Shown here piece by piece: positions 32,751 to 43,656 of a stretch of DNA of 64,000 bases. The notes under the pieces were generated by a model. That model was not told the origin of the DNA. It did not search any database and saw nothing but the letters and a program-made list of their open reading frames with translations. A program made the position numbers and the translations under genes. Each line of letters starts with the position of its first letter. Position 1 is the stretch's first letter. The DNA comes from Ursus arctos (lineage: Eukaryota; Chordata; Mammalia; Carnivora; Ursidae): NCBI RefSeq assembly GCF_023065955.2, contig NW_026623100.1:70126727-70190726 (forward strand). Direction: 5' to 3'.

Positions 32751-33325
32751 CTGGCAGTTTCTTCAAAGGTCAACATGAATTTACCATATGACACAGCAAT
32801 TCCACTTCTATGAAAATACCCAAAGAGAAAGGGAAACACACGTCCTCGCAAAGAGTTGTATACGAATGTTCCCAGCAGCTTGATTGACCACGGCCAAAAA
32901 GTGGAAACCACCGCCAAGCCACGAGCTGGTGAATGGATAAGCAAAATGTGGGCTAGCCACACCGTGGAATATCACTCAGCAATAAGAAAGAACGAAGTGC
33001 CGACGCCTACACCACATGGACCGATCTCAAAGACATCATGCCGTGCAAAAGATGCCAGACTCGCAAAGACCACAGAATGTATGATCCTATTCCCATGACG
33101 TTTCCGACAAGCGGCAACTGCAGAGACCGAAAGTAGATGAGTTGTTGCCTCGGGCTGGAGGTCGAAACAGTGACTGCAGATGGACAGAAAGGATCTTTTG
33201 AGGGGTTTGTTGTAATGACTGCACCGTTCTGTAATTTACTGAAATTCTTTTGCTGCACATTTAAAACGGGTGAATTTTAAATTAAATTATACCGTCAAAT
33301 TATACCTCAGTAAAAGTGTTTTACA
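32751..33325 (+). repeat. Old L1 3' end (L1M-type)
   Basis: Diverged L1 ORF2-end and 3' UTR motifs in order: CAGCAATTCCACTTCTATG, GGTGAATGGATAAGCAAAAT, GTGGAATATCACTCAGCAAT, GTATGATCCTATTCCCATG, CTGTAATTTACTGAAATTC and TTATACCTCAGTAAAAG. Many stops; not a functional ORF. Confidence 0.8.
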
Positions 33326-33369
33326 AATTAATGACTGGCAAACGAAACACGCAAACCGCCCCCTGGGCA

Positions 33370-33574
33370 GCAGAGTGTGGTGGCTGAAGGCATGGGTCAG
33401 CTCTCCGCTCTCCCACTGGCTCGCTGTGTGGCCCTGGGCCAGTTACCTACCCTCCCTGTGCCTCAGCGTCCTCACCTATAAAATAGGGATCATGATCTGC
33501 TTCATTAGGGTAGTTATAAGGAGAAAATGAGTTGATATTTGTGAAGTGCTTCGATCAGTACCTGATGCCTAGTA
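33370..33574 (+). repeat. MIR
   Basis: A fairly complete MIR: CCACTGGCTCGCTGTGTGGC, GGGCCAGTTACCTACC, GTGCCTCAGCGTCCTCACC, TATAAAATAGGGATCATGAT and GTGAAGTGCTTCGATCAG. A younger carnivore SINE is inserted at its 3' end. Confidence 0.85.
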
Positions 33575-33582
33575 CGCATTCT

Positions 33583-33787
33583 TTTTTTTTTTTTTTTTTA
33601 AAGATTTTATTTATTTATTTGACAGAGAGAGAGACAGCCAGCGAGAGAGGGAACACAAGCAGGGGGAGTGGGAGAGGAAGAAGCAGGCTCATAGCGGAGG
33701 AGCCTGATGTGGGACTCGATCCCGGAACGCCGGGATCACGCCCTGAGCCGAAGGCAGGCGCTTAACCGCTGTGCCACCCAGGCGCCC
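33583..33787 (-). mobile_element. Young carnivore tRNA-Lys SINE
   Basis: Near-consensus element in reverse: T18 tract, AAAGATTTTATTTATTTATT, GA-rich body, AGGAAGAAGCAGGCTC, GATGTGGGACTCGATCCCGG (B box), GCGCTTAACCGCTGTGCC (A box region) and CACCCAGGCGCCCC. An 8-bp target-site duplication CGCATTCT flanks it at 33575-33582 and 33788-33795. Low divergence and a long pure tail suggest recent insertion. The subtype resembles arctoid carnivore SINEs. Confidence 0.92.
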
Positions 33788-34589
33788 CGCATTCTACGTG
33801 AAGGACTAGAACCCCGCTGCATTCTGTCTCAGTTGTTTGTCGCACTACGAGCAACTCTAGGGTTCAAATCCTCCTTCTCTTCATCTGAGAGCGAGAGCCA
33901 GACCTTTGGGAAGAAAGGGGAAGCCGATGGGGCTTGCTATATGAGGGTGGCCAGAGTGAGAGGCTGTGTCGTTCTATGCCACCGTCTGCCCATCCGTCAC
34001 ACAGGGCAACACAGCCTGCTCGGCCACCTCACATGGGGTGGGGGTCGTGGGAGACAGCATATGGGGCAGATGCGCCATCTGAGGTCCACAAAGGGGCCTG
34101 GTGGCTGGGGGCTCTGGGATGTGACCAGCGTCCTAGATCTGGGTGGGCCATGGAGGGTGACCAGAGGGAGGGTGGATGGAACATGCTGGAAACGAGCCTC
34201 TGGAGAAGACGTCATTCTGATGAGAATTACTAGTAACACCTGCAGGGCCATGGCAGCAGGGAGCTCGTCCCAGCATACCCCACACCCCAAACCAAGTACA
34301 GCTTTCCCAGCACCATGGAGACAAGGAAATAAACACATTGCTTCCCTCTTCTGGCCCCTGACCTTTTGTACAGAGGCGCTGGCCAGGCAGGGCTGGGGAG
34401 GGAAAGTGGGGTGGAGAGAGGTTTCTGGCAGTCCTGGCTGCTTGTGACCTACCCGGACTGTGAAGAGGGCCTGGACGTGATGCCCCTTCCTCTTTATGCC
34501 TCTAGCTTCCTCCAAATTCCTCATCTCCCAGGCCCGGGGGTGGGTTCCTGCATTCCCCCTTTGGAAAGAAGCCACACCCACAAAGACAT

Positions 34590-35036
34590 ATGCAAGGGTT
34601 CGTAGCACCATGATTCAGAACACACTGAACCAAAGGAAGGAACCCGCGTATCCACGAGCTGGTCAACAGATAAACTGTCAACAAGGACACCCATACAGTG
34701 CAAAGGGGCTCAGCAAAGAAAAGGAAAATGCTAATGACGACACGGTGGGTCTCAGAAACAGACTACGTGAAAAAAGCTAGACCCCAAAAAGTGCACACTG
34801 TGTGATTCCATTTTTATGGAATTCTAGAAAAGGTGGAAACTATGGTGACAGAAAGCAGATCAGTCGTTGCCAGGGGCTGGGGCTGGGCAGGGGTGCCTGA
34901 GGAAGCTTAAACTTTCTGAGGTGACAGAAACACTCGAAAATTTGAGCATGACTATAAACAAAACTCATTAAATTGTACACTTCAAAAAGGGATTTTATTG
35001 TGTGTAAATTATACGGCCATAAAGCTGTTGAAAAAG
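34590..35036 (+). repeat. Old L1 3' end (L1M-type)
   Basis: Motifs of an L1M 3' end: ACACCCATACAGTGCAAAGG, GTGTGATTCCATTTTTATGG, CGTTGCCAGGGGCTGGGGC, CATTAAATTGTACACTTC and AAATTATACGGCCATAAAGC. Diverged, no open frame. Confidence 0.75.
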
Positions 35037-35625
35037 GAACCATAGTACAAAACGAAACATACTCTTACCCCTTCAATCCAGCAATCGTGCTCCTCAGTAT
35101 TTACCCAAATGAGTCGAAAACTTAACGTCCACGCAAAACCCTGCGCACCAATGTTTACAGCAGCTTTATTCACAATTTCCAAAACTTGGAAGTATCCAAG
35201 TAACCAAGATGTCCTTCAGTAAGTGGGTAGATAAACAAACGGTGATATATCCAGACAATGGAATATTACTCAGCACAAAAAAGAAATGAATCATCGAGGT
35301 ATGAAAAGACCTTCCCTCCATTGGAGGAACCTGAAATGCAAGTGAAAAAAGCCGATCTCAAAAAGGCTCCACACCCTGTGATCCCAACCATAGGACATTC
35401 TGCAGGAGGCACAACGATGTGACCCCTAATGTAGACCCCGGGCTTCGGTGAGATGATGCGTCTCTGCAGGCTCCTCATTCGAAACAAACGTCCTACTCTG
35501 GCGGGGAGTGGTGAGCATGGGAGGGGCTGTGTGCAGGCAGCGGGGACATAGGAACTCTCTGTACTTCCTATTTAATTTTGCTGTGAACTAAAAATTGCAC
35601 TAAAATATAAAGTCTACTTTTAAAA
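35037..35625 (+). repeat. Old L1 3' end (L1M-type)
   Basis: Motifs in order: CTTCAATCCAGCAATCGTGC, ACCAATGTTTACAGCAGC, TTATTCACAATTTCCAAAAC, GGAATATTACTCAGCACAAA, GTGATCCCAACCATAGGAC and the 3' UTR stretch ending near AAATTGCACTAAAATATAAA. Third L1 3' end in tandem on the same strand. Confidence 0.78.
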
Positions 35626-36223
35626 AGAAAGGAACCGCAAGCTGAGGCTCATGAGCCCAGAAGAGGCCTGCCGCTCCCAGAAGTCAGCCCTGCTGCCCCA
35701 GACCTTGCCCCACCTTCCGTGACGCCCCCCACAGCCTCCAGGGAGCCCTGGGCTCCAGCCTGAGGCTCACGAACATTTGGTTGATGGTGGTAGGGTTCCT
35801 GGTCCAGCAGACGGGCAAACCTGAGGGAAGGAGCCAGAGGGCCCCTATGAAGGGGAGTACCGGCCCCTGAGGCCCCTGGGGGAAATGAGGGGTCTAAACA
35901 CCATCAGCCTGGAAGCCTCGGGCACTGACTGGCCGTGGTTCTTTGAAAGCTTCTCTGTCTTCTGTATGATTTCCATCTTTCCCTTTTCCTCCCTGTAGTT
36001 GTCCTGGACAGGCAGATGGAGAGGATTTATTGCCAGATGGCGCCGCGCCGGTCAGAGGTGGGGGAGCTCACCTGAGCAAATCCTGAAGCAGCTCGGCCAG
36101 GTTTTCCTTCTTCTGCCTCCTCTCGTGGAGTGAAGCCAAGGGACCTCAGTACGAGGAAAGCATGCTAGGGGCTATCCCAAAGGCCTCATCAAGCTCCAGG
36201 GGCTTGGACTCCATGGGCCCTCA
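35626..36223. other. Intergenic, no feature recognised
   Basis: About 600 bases of unique-looking sequence between an old L1 and a SINE. No exon or repeat signature seen. Confidence 0.5.
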
Positions 36224-36237
36224 AGAGAATGAGCCTT

Positions 36238-36410
36238 GGGGCACCTGGGGGGCTCAGTTGGTTGGGCGTCTGCCTTTGGCTTAGGCCATGATCCTGGGGT
36301 CCCTGCTTGGTCGGAGGGCTGCTTCTCCTTCTGCCCCTCCCCGTGCTCGTGCTCTCTTTCTCTCTCTCTCTCTCAAATAAATAAAATCTTTAAAAAAGAG
36401 AGAGAGAGAG
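36238..36410 (+). mobile_element. Carnivore tRNA-Lys SINE with GA-repeat tail
   Basis: Begins GGGGCACCTGGGGGGCTCAG, continues with GTCTGCCTTTGGCTTAGGCC, a diverged B-box region, TCTCTCTCTCTCAAATAAAT and AAAATCTTTAAAAAA, then an extra (AG)n stretch. A 14-bp target-site duplication AGAGAATGAGCCTT lies at 36224-36237 and 36411-36424. The AG run merges with the right duplication, so the exact boundary is ambiguous by a few bases. Confidence 0.9.
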
Positions 36411-36424
36411 AGAGAATGAGCCTT

Positions 36425-37325
36425 CCTGGGAGGAAACTCAGTGGTCCACCAGGACCCCAGGAGCTGGCTTTGAAATCTCAGTCCTGACAAAGGCCTCCAC
36501 CAGCTCTCCCTTTGGATTGAAAAGTACATGGACCTTTGCTTGTGTCCTGTTGTGCGGCGCTCAAGGCCCTACAGCAAGTAGGAATGCGGGTGTGGGGCAG
36601 GGCGGGCCTCTGCCTCCCAGGAGAGTCTCATCCTGCTGTGGCATCGGACAGAGAGGTGTTTTGTTTTGTCCCATGGTCACCTACGAGCAGGCACGCCACA
36701 TGGCTACATTTGAGGAGGTTTCCATGGGGGTACGTCATTTCCCTTTAATGTAAGCCAAAGGTGTTATTTTTGCTAATAAGTGAGAGGCAGCCCCTGCTGA
36801 TGTCCCTGCCTGTTCCTGTAGGAATTTTTCTCTTGGCATTGGTGTCTTTGGGCTCAGCTTGAAGAAGATCCCGTAGACCTGAGGCTCAAGGGGCCCAAGT
36901 TTAAACAGAAGAGAGGAGGGAGCCCAGAGCCTGAATCCAAGAACTGGTCCCCAGGCTCACTTGGCGATGAGAACAGACATGCTGTAAAGACGATGCAGTG
37001 TCTGGGCAAGCTCTCCAGCCCGCCCCCAGGCCTGCCCCCCCCCCCCCCCCCGAGCTGGGCCCTCATCCCCACCTGCCACCCACCTCTGAAATGTCCTGCT
37101 TTCTTGGACGGGCTTAGCTCATTGTAATCATTCTGGTTCTTCTGTGAACATGAATTTGCTCATGTTTTTCTAACTCTTTTCAAGTTAAATTTTTCTAGAA
37201 AAATCATTTGATGATCATTTAAATTTTTCTAGAAAATTGTCCCAATGTCAAATACATATCATGTTCTTTTATAACTTTAAACATTGTCTTCATATTGGTG
37301 GCCTAGAAATTTCCATTTCTAGGGT
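36425..37325. other. Intergenic with C17 run
   Basis: GC-rich at first, with a run of 17 cytosines at 37035-37051, then turning sharply AT-rich after about 37120. No gene seen. Confidence 0.55.
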
Positions 37326-38030
37326 TTTTTTGATCCTCTTTTTATAATTGTTTTTTTTTTGTCAGAAATGTATTCTATTCATCTTTTCAAAGAACCAGTT
37401 TTTGGTTTTAAGGATCTGTTTTACTTCTTTTCCGTCTAATTCATTAACTTCCACTTTAACTTGATCCATTTCTCCTTTTCATTTGGTTTGGGGTTTTTTT
37501 AAGTTCTTTTTTTTTTTTTAGAGTCACATTTTTAATTTACTTTCCCTTTTTTGTTGTTAACTTTTAAAAATATGGAAGGCTACAGAATTTTCTCTGGCAC
37601 AGTTTGGGTCACCTCCCACAGATTTCATAATCTTCTCATTTTCATTAATTTTTTAGGAGTCTAAATTGGAAGTTTTTATTTCCTGTTTAAAAGTGAGGAG
37701 CTATTTTAAATACTAGAAGTATTGATGCGTTTGTGCTTTTGCTTCCAAGGTTTTATCACTATTATTATTCTCATCCCTCTGTGATTCATTTCTAGTCTTA
37801 CTGCATTACAGTCTGGGAACGGGGATCCGTATGATTTCTACTTTCTATAATTTAAAATTTTTTCTTTACAGCCTAGTATGTAACAAACTTTTATAAATGT
37901 TCAATGGGTATTTTTAAATATATATTCTGCTTGTAGAATGTATGGAATTTTTAAGTTATTAAGTAGGTTTCTCAAAATTCTATATTCTTATTTACTCTGG
38001 GTCCACCTGACCCATCATTTCTGAGGGGGC
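37326..38030 (-). repeat. Ancient L1 ORF2 fragment
   Basis: AT-rich stretch with antisense L1 ORF2 motifs: TCATCTTTTCAAAGAACCAG, TTTTGGTTTTAAGGATC, GTCACCTCCCACAGATTTC, CATTTCTAGTCTTACTGC, TACAGTCTGGGAACGGGGAT and GCCTAGTATGTAACAAAC. Heavily diverged, with no open frame. Confidence 0.65.
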
Positions 38031-38499
38031 ATACCACCGTCATGATGGCTTTGTCCAATTCTTCTGGGAGTTATTGGTGCCAGTCCTGGCCGAGGATCCC
38101 CAGAAGACTCTGGCCTGGTCTCAGAGAGGTGCTGAGGGCTCCCACGAGGTTATGACCCCACATCATGGTCCTAGACTCATCTGGCTTCTGTCTGGATGCT
38201 CCCAGCTTGCCTTTTCTGTGGCTCAAACTATTGTTTTCATAGAGGTGCCTGGCTTCAGGGGCCTGGGCGTCACTGTGGGCACTTACAGAATTTCCCTCCA
38301 GCTAAAAGAGAAGGGAGCAAGAGGCCCTGCCCACAAACAGAAGTTTCTCTGCCAAGTCAGCAGCCTCCACCTGCCACGGAGCCAGGTGCCCTGGAACACC
38401 TGTGTCTCTTGGATGGCCCTCAGTTCTCTCTGGGAACCTGCCGATCAGACCAGCAAGAACTGGTGATATGTTTTTCCTCTGGCCAGGCAGGCCCAGACG
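38031..38499. other. Intergenic, no feature recognised
   Basis: Unique-looking sequence between two L1 remnants; nothing supported. Confidence 0.5.
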
Positions 38500-38630
38500 T
38501 AGCCATAAAATTCATATCAAATTGCAAGGAACCCTGAATAGCTAAAACAATTTTGTGAAAGAATAACACTGGGGGATTCACGCTTCCTGATTTAAAAAAA
38601 CTTGCTACAAAGCTACAGTTATCAAAATAG
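38500..38630 (+). repeat. Old L1, left part of split copy
   Basis: AAAATTCATATCAAATTGCA, ATAGCTAAAACAATTTTG, GGGGGATTCACGCTTCCTGA and GCTACAAAGCTACAGTTATC are L1 ORF2 motifs. The same element resumes near 39305 after a younger L1 insertion. Confidence 0.75.
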
Positions 38631-39290
38631 TATGGTGGGAATGCAAACTGGTACAACCTCTCTGGAGGACAGTTTGGAGGTTCCTCAAAAAGCTAAATAT
38701 AGACCTACCCTAGGACCCAGCAACTGCACTACTAGGTATTTTTTACCTGAAGGATACAAAAATACTGATCCAAAGGGGCACATGCACCCCGATGTTCACA
38801 GCAGCATTACCAACAACAGCCAAACTATGGAAAGAGCCCAAATGTCCACCGACTGATAATGGATCAAGAAGAGGTGGTATATATATGCGATGGAATATTA
38901 CTCAGCCATCAGAAAGAATGAAATCTTGCCATTTGCAATGATGTGGATGGAGCTAGAGTGTATTATGCTAAGCAGAATAAGTCAGAGAAAGATAAATACT
39001 ACATAATTTCACTCATATGTGGAATTTAAGAAACAAAACAGATGAACATGGGGCAGGGGATAAAGAAAAGAGGGTGAGACTCTTACCTGTAGACAACAAA
39101 CTGAGGTTTGCTGGAGGGGAGGTGGGGAGGGTATGGGCTAGATGGGGGGTAGGGATTAAGGAGGACACTTGTTTTGAAGAGCACTGGGTGTTGTATGTAA
39201 GTGATGAATCACTGAATTCTACTCTTCAAACCAATATTATGCCAGATGTTAACTAACTGGAATTTAAATTAAAAATTGAAAAAAATATAT
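38631..39290 (+). mobile_element. Carnivore L1 3' end nested in older L1
   Basis: A 5'-truncated L1: TATGGTGGGAATGCAAACTG, CCAGCAACTGCACTACTAGG, GATGTTCACAGCAGCATTAC, GGAATATTACTCAGCCATCA, CTCATATGTGGAATTTAAG, GAGCACTGGGTGTTGTATGT and a short A-rich tail. It interrupts an older L1 between that element's ATCAAAATAG and ATGTGGTACC motifs. An imperfect 13-bp target-site duplication (11 of 13 matching; AAAATAGTATGGT at 38625-38637 and AAAATAATGTGGT at 39305-39317) is plausible. Confidence 0.85.
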
Positions 39291-39304
39291 ACCAGACTTT
39301 ACAT

Positions 39305-40712
39305 AAAATAATGTGGTACCAATACAAGGACAGACATATAGATCCATGGAACGGACCGAGAGTCCAGAAATAAATCCATACATCTATAATCAATTGATTT
39401 TTGACAAAGGTGCCAAGAGCATTCAATGCAGGAAGAATAGTCTTTTCAACAAATGGTGTCAGAGAGGATATCTACATGCAAACGAGTGCACTTGGACCCT
39501 ACCTCATGTCGTGTGCAAAAATTCTCTCAAAATGGATTAAAGGCCTAAATTAATATAGAAGCTAAGTCTATAAAATCCTTAGGAAAAAAACCATAGGGGT
39601 AGATTTTCATGACCTTGGATTTGGCAATGGATTCTTGGATATGCCCCCAAAAGCCCAAGCAGCAAAAGAAAAAAATAAATGTAATTTCATCAAAGTTAAA
39701 GGAGGTTGTGCTTCAAAGGACACCACCGAGAGAGTGGAACATCTACTCAGAGGATGGGAGAAAGTATTTGTAAACCATATATGTGATAATGATCGAGTAC
39801 CCAGAATGCATAATGAGCTCTTACAACTCAACAATAAAATAATTTTAAATAATTTTAAAATGCCCAGAGGACTCTGACAGGCATTTCTCCAAAGAAGATA
39901 CACAAATGGCACATGAGAAGATGCTCAACACCAGTAATCATCAGGAAAATGCAAATCCGAACCACAATGAGATACCATTTCACACTCACTAGGATGGCTT
40001 TAATTTTTAAAAATTGGAAAAATTGCAAGTTTGTGAGGCTATAGAGAAATGGGAGCGCTCACACACTGCTGGTGGGAATGTAAAACGGTACAGCTGCCAT
40101 GGAAAAAATGGGTGGTTCCTCAGAAAGTTCAACAAAAAATTACCCTAAGATCCAGCAATTCCGCTCATGGGTATATGCCCCGAAGAACTGAAAACAGGTG
40201 TTCAAACAAACTCGCACAAGAATATTCATGGTAGCACCGTTCACAACGTCACTCGCAGATAGGGACAGCTGAAGTGTCCATCAGCCGATGGATGAATAAA
40301 TAGAACGTGGTATATCCGCATGGGGGAATCTTATTCACCCGGAGCACATCCGCCCAGGAAGTCCTGATATGTGCTCCAACATGGAGGAACCTGGGAGACA
40401 TTAAGCCGAGCAGAGGAAACCAAACGCTAGAGGCCACATGGTGTATGAAACCATTTATATGAAATGTCCAGAATGGGAAAATCGATAGAGACAGAAAGTG
40501 GATTCTTGGTTGCCAGGGGCTGGGGGCTGGAGAAATGGGGAGCGCCCGTCTAATGACTATGGGCTCTCCTTTTGGGGTGTTGAAATGTCAGAGGTAGACA
40601 GTTGTGATGGGCGTACAACGTTGTGAATGTACCAGCCCACTAAATTGTACGCTGTGAAATGGCTAAAATGGTAAATCTTACATCAAGTGTACTTTACCAC
40701 ACACAAAAGTGA
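39305..40712 (+). repeat. Old L1 3' end, right part of split copy
   Basis: Continues L1 ORF2 after the nested copy: AATGTGGTACCAATACAAGG, CAATTGATTTTTGACAAAGG, CAACAAATGGTGTCAGAGAG, ATCATCAGGAAAATGCAAAT, GAGATACCATTTCACACTCA, CACTGCTGGTGGGAATGTAA, GGTTGCCAGGGGCTGGGGGC and the 3' UTR to CAAGTGTACTTTACCACAC. Stops and small indels throughout. Confidence 0.85.
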
Positions 40713-41429
40713 ACTTCAGGCATGCTGGGAAGCAAGCCCAGCGAGGAAGTTGGCCTTGCCTGCCGGGCCAAGAGGCCACGGAGTCACGAGATGATGGAGA
40801 GCAGGGGGGTGGCAGGGAACCTGGGGGGCTGTGGAGGATGGAAGGCGTGAGGCAGATGGAGGAAGGGGGGCAACATGTTTCTACAGCTGATGTTGGGCGC
40901 CTGGTGGGAGAGGCCGCTGGAGTGCAGGCCTCCCAGGTTTGAGAAGCCCGTGTGTGTTTGCGCGTCTCCTGGGAATGATATGGGCTGGGATTTGTCTTTC
41001 TTGGCTGCTTCTAAACCAAAGACAAGCTCTCCCCTGGTTTGGCAGGAAACCTGTGAAGTTATTGCCAGACATCTGTTTCATTTTCCTTGGCAACAAAAGA
41101 CATCCTGAGAGATAGACTCAAGGCTTAGAATTGGGGACGTCCACAATGCTTTCTCCTTGTCTCCCATGGGAGTTGAAACCCAAGCTCCGAAGTTCAAGGG
41201 GAGAGAGGGCCAGACCTGGGCTGGGGGAATGGAGCACCTGGTGGAAGAAATGAGTGAGGTAAGGAGGGAGGGGGATGGGAGGGCAGCAGCACAGCCAGGC
41301 CAGGCCCAAACTCTGGAAATCCAGAGTCTGGAGCAGAGTCCCTCGTGGGGGTTGGGAGTGGAGGTGACTCCTCTCCCCTGTGACCTGCTTGACTTCTGAA
41401 ATGGAGAAACTGGGACACCAGTCCAGGAG
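40713..41429. other. Intergenic, no feature recognised
   Basis: Unique-looking sequence without a coding or repeat signal I can support. Confidence 0.5.
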
Positions 41430-41575
41430 AAAGAGCATGGGCTTTGACATCAAACAGGCTGCGTTTGACTCCCAGCTTGCTGACTCTCCGAGTGACCTTG
41501 GGCAAGTCTCTGCTCTCATCTGTAGAAGGGAAAATAACATCTACCTGACAGATTTGTTGCTGGGATTGAACCTTG
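41430..41575 (+). repeat. MIR fragment
   Basis: AAGAGCATGGGCTTTGACAT, TGACTCCCAGCTTGCTGAC, GTGACCTTGGGCAAGTCTCT and CATCTGTAGAAGGGAAAATA follow MIR order. Confidence 0.85.
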
Positions 41576-41796
41576 AGTGGGGCGGAGCGGTGCACACTAA
41601 AGGGGGCCCGTGAATGTATCTAAATCCTCCAGAGAACTAGGCTGGGGAGGCCACTGTGGCCGGGCCTGCCCATCTCTGGGCCTCTGTCCCCTCATCTGAA
41701 CAGCAGGGGGCCTCGCACTGACTGTCTATAATTTTATTACTAAGAACACCAGACCCAGGCTGTTCCTGGGGATTGTTAAAAAGTAGGGCAGCTTAT

Positions 41797-41993
41797 GGGT
41801 TGCCTGGGTGGCTCAGTCGGTTTAGCGTCTGCCTTCAGCTCAGGTCATGATCTCAGGGTCCTGGGATCGAGTCCCCACATCGCTTTGGGCTCCCTGCTCA
41901 GTGAGGAGTCTGCTTCTCCCTCTCCCTCTGCCCCTCCCCCCCATGTCCCTCTCTCTCAAATAAATAAATAAAATCTTAAAAAAAAAAAAAAAA
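41797..41993 (+). mobile_element. Carnivore tRNA-Lys SINE
   Basis: GGGTTGCCTGGGTGGCTCAG tRNA head, GTCGGTTTAGCGTCTGCC (A box), GGGATCGAGTCCCCACATC (B box), TC-rich body, AAATAAATAAATAAAATCTT and an A-tail of about 16. A 10-bp target-site duplication GGCAGCTTAT lies at 41787-41796 and 41994-42003. Low divergence and a long tail point to a fairly young copy. Confidence 0.92.
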
Positions 41994-42429
41994 GGCAGCT
42001 TATATAGGGCCTGAGAGACACACAAGCTGTAGACAGAAAAGCTCCTCATTCCTCAGCTAAGTTCAGGCAATGAAATGACCATTGACGGCAGACAGCCACC
42101 TCTCAGACCATCCCAGGCCCACAGTGGGCCAGGCTCCCTGGGGAACAGGGGTGGAAAAAGTGGCCCGGGCTATATACTCCTGCCTTCACTGTGCTCCTGC
42201 CTTCCAGCACCTTCTCTGAGTTTCTCAGACCTGTAAAGTCTGATGAACTGTTAAACATTAACAGGGCCAATGACAGTCCATTCCCATAAAGAGAGTCTGC
42301 AAGTCCCAGTAATTTAGGAAGGTTGGGGGTGGGGGGCTTTGGAGGGCCGTCTGGAGAACAGCAGGGTCTGTCCCTACTGAGTGCCGGCACTCTCAGGCCC
42401 AGCATGAGCCCACCATGCATCTAATATCA

Positions 42430-42530
42430 CTGTCTCTATTTTAGGGAGGTGAAGGGACTTGCGTGAGAAGGTTACCCAGCAGGGAAGTGGCTAAGCTGGA
42501 GTTTAAACCCATCTCTGCTGCCATGTAGAC
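42430..42530 (-). repeat. MIR fragment
   Basis: Reverse-complement MIR motifs: TTTTAGGGAGGTGAAGGGAC, AGAAGGTTACCCAGCAGGG, AAGTGGCTAAGCTGGAGTTT and AAACCCATCTCTGCTGCC. Confidence 0.7.
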
Positions 42531-42585
42531 CTGGCTTGCCAAGAACACTCAGTCTACTGAGTGGGCCAAGCATGGCGACATCCCA

Positions 42586-43656
42586 GGATTTTTTAACAAG
42601 CTTTGTTGAGATATAATCCACATACCATACAATTCTCCCACTCAAAATGTACAGTTCAACGGTTCTTATTCTATTCACAGAGTTGCACAACCACCCACAC
42701 AATCAATTTCAGAACATTTTGCATCACCTAAGAGACCCCACACTCTTCGGCTACCACATGCCGACCTCCCCAGCCGCCCTAGCCCTAAACATTCAGTCTA
42801 TTTTCTGTCTTCTGTATATTTGCCCATTCTGGACATTTCATATAAGTGAAATGATCAAATATATGGCTTTTTGTTCCTTGGTTCTAGCACAATGTTTTCA
42901 GGGTTCCTCCATGTTCTAGCATGTGTCAGCATTTCATTCTTTTTATGGCCAAATAATATTCCCTTTATGGCTAGACCACACTTTGGTTATCCGTTTATTA
43001 ACTGATGGACGCTTGGGTTGTTTCTACATTTGACTATTATGAATAACGTTGCTCTGAATATTCACGCACAAGCTTTTGTGTAGATGCATATTTTCATTTC
43101 TCTTGGATTTACACCTAGAACTGCTGAATCGTATGGTAAATCCATGTTTAACTTTTTGAGGAACTGCCAGACCGTTTTCCAAAGTAGACGCAACACTTCA
43201 CATTCCCAGCAGTGCTGGATGAAGGCTTGGATTTTTCTACATCGTCCCCAACACTTGTTACTATCTGTCCTTTCATTATAGCCGTTCTCATGAATGTGAA
43301 GCGGTATCTCGTTGTGCTTTGGGTTTATATTTCCCACTAATAATACTGAGCGTCTTTTCATGTGCTTATTAACCATTCCTCTGTCTTCTTTGGAGAAAGG
43401 TCTATTCAGATTCTCTCCCCATTTTGTAAATGGATTGTTTGACTTCTTATTATTGAGTTGTAAGCCGTCCTTATATACTCTGGATAAAGTCCGCTATCAG
43501 ATCTATGATGTGCAAATATTTTTTTCCCATGCTGTGGGCCACCTTTTCACTTTTTCGGTAGTGTCCTTTGAAGCACAGAGGTTTTAATTTGTTATGAAGT
43601 CCAATGTATTTTGTTTTTCTTCGGTAATTTATACTTTTGGTGTCGTAGACTTCCCT
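42586..43656 (-). repeat. L1M-type 3' end, antisense
   Basis: About 1.07 kb in the antisense order of old mammalian L1: AACAAGCTTTGTTGAGATAT, CCATTCTGGACATTTCATAT, CAGGGTTCCTCCATGTTC, CTGATGGACGCTTGGGTTG, GAGGAACTGCCAGACCG, CTTTTCATGTGCTTATTAAC, TTGAGTTGTAAGCCGTCC and AGTGTCCTTTGAAGCACAG. It covers the 3' UTR and the last part of ORF2. No open frame. Confidence 0.88.

Noticed and set aside
33707..34447. A 246-codon open frame on the + strand
   Set aside because: Its first part is the body of an antisense SINE and the rest shows no protein family features.
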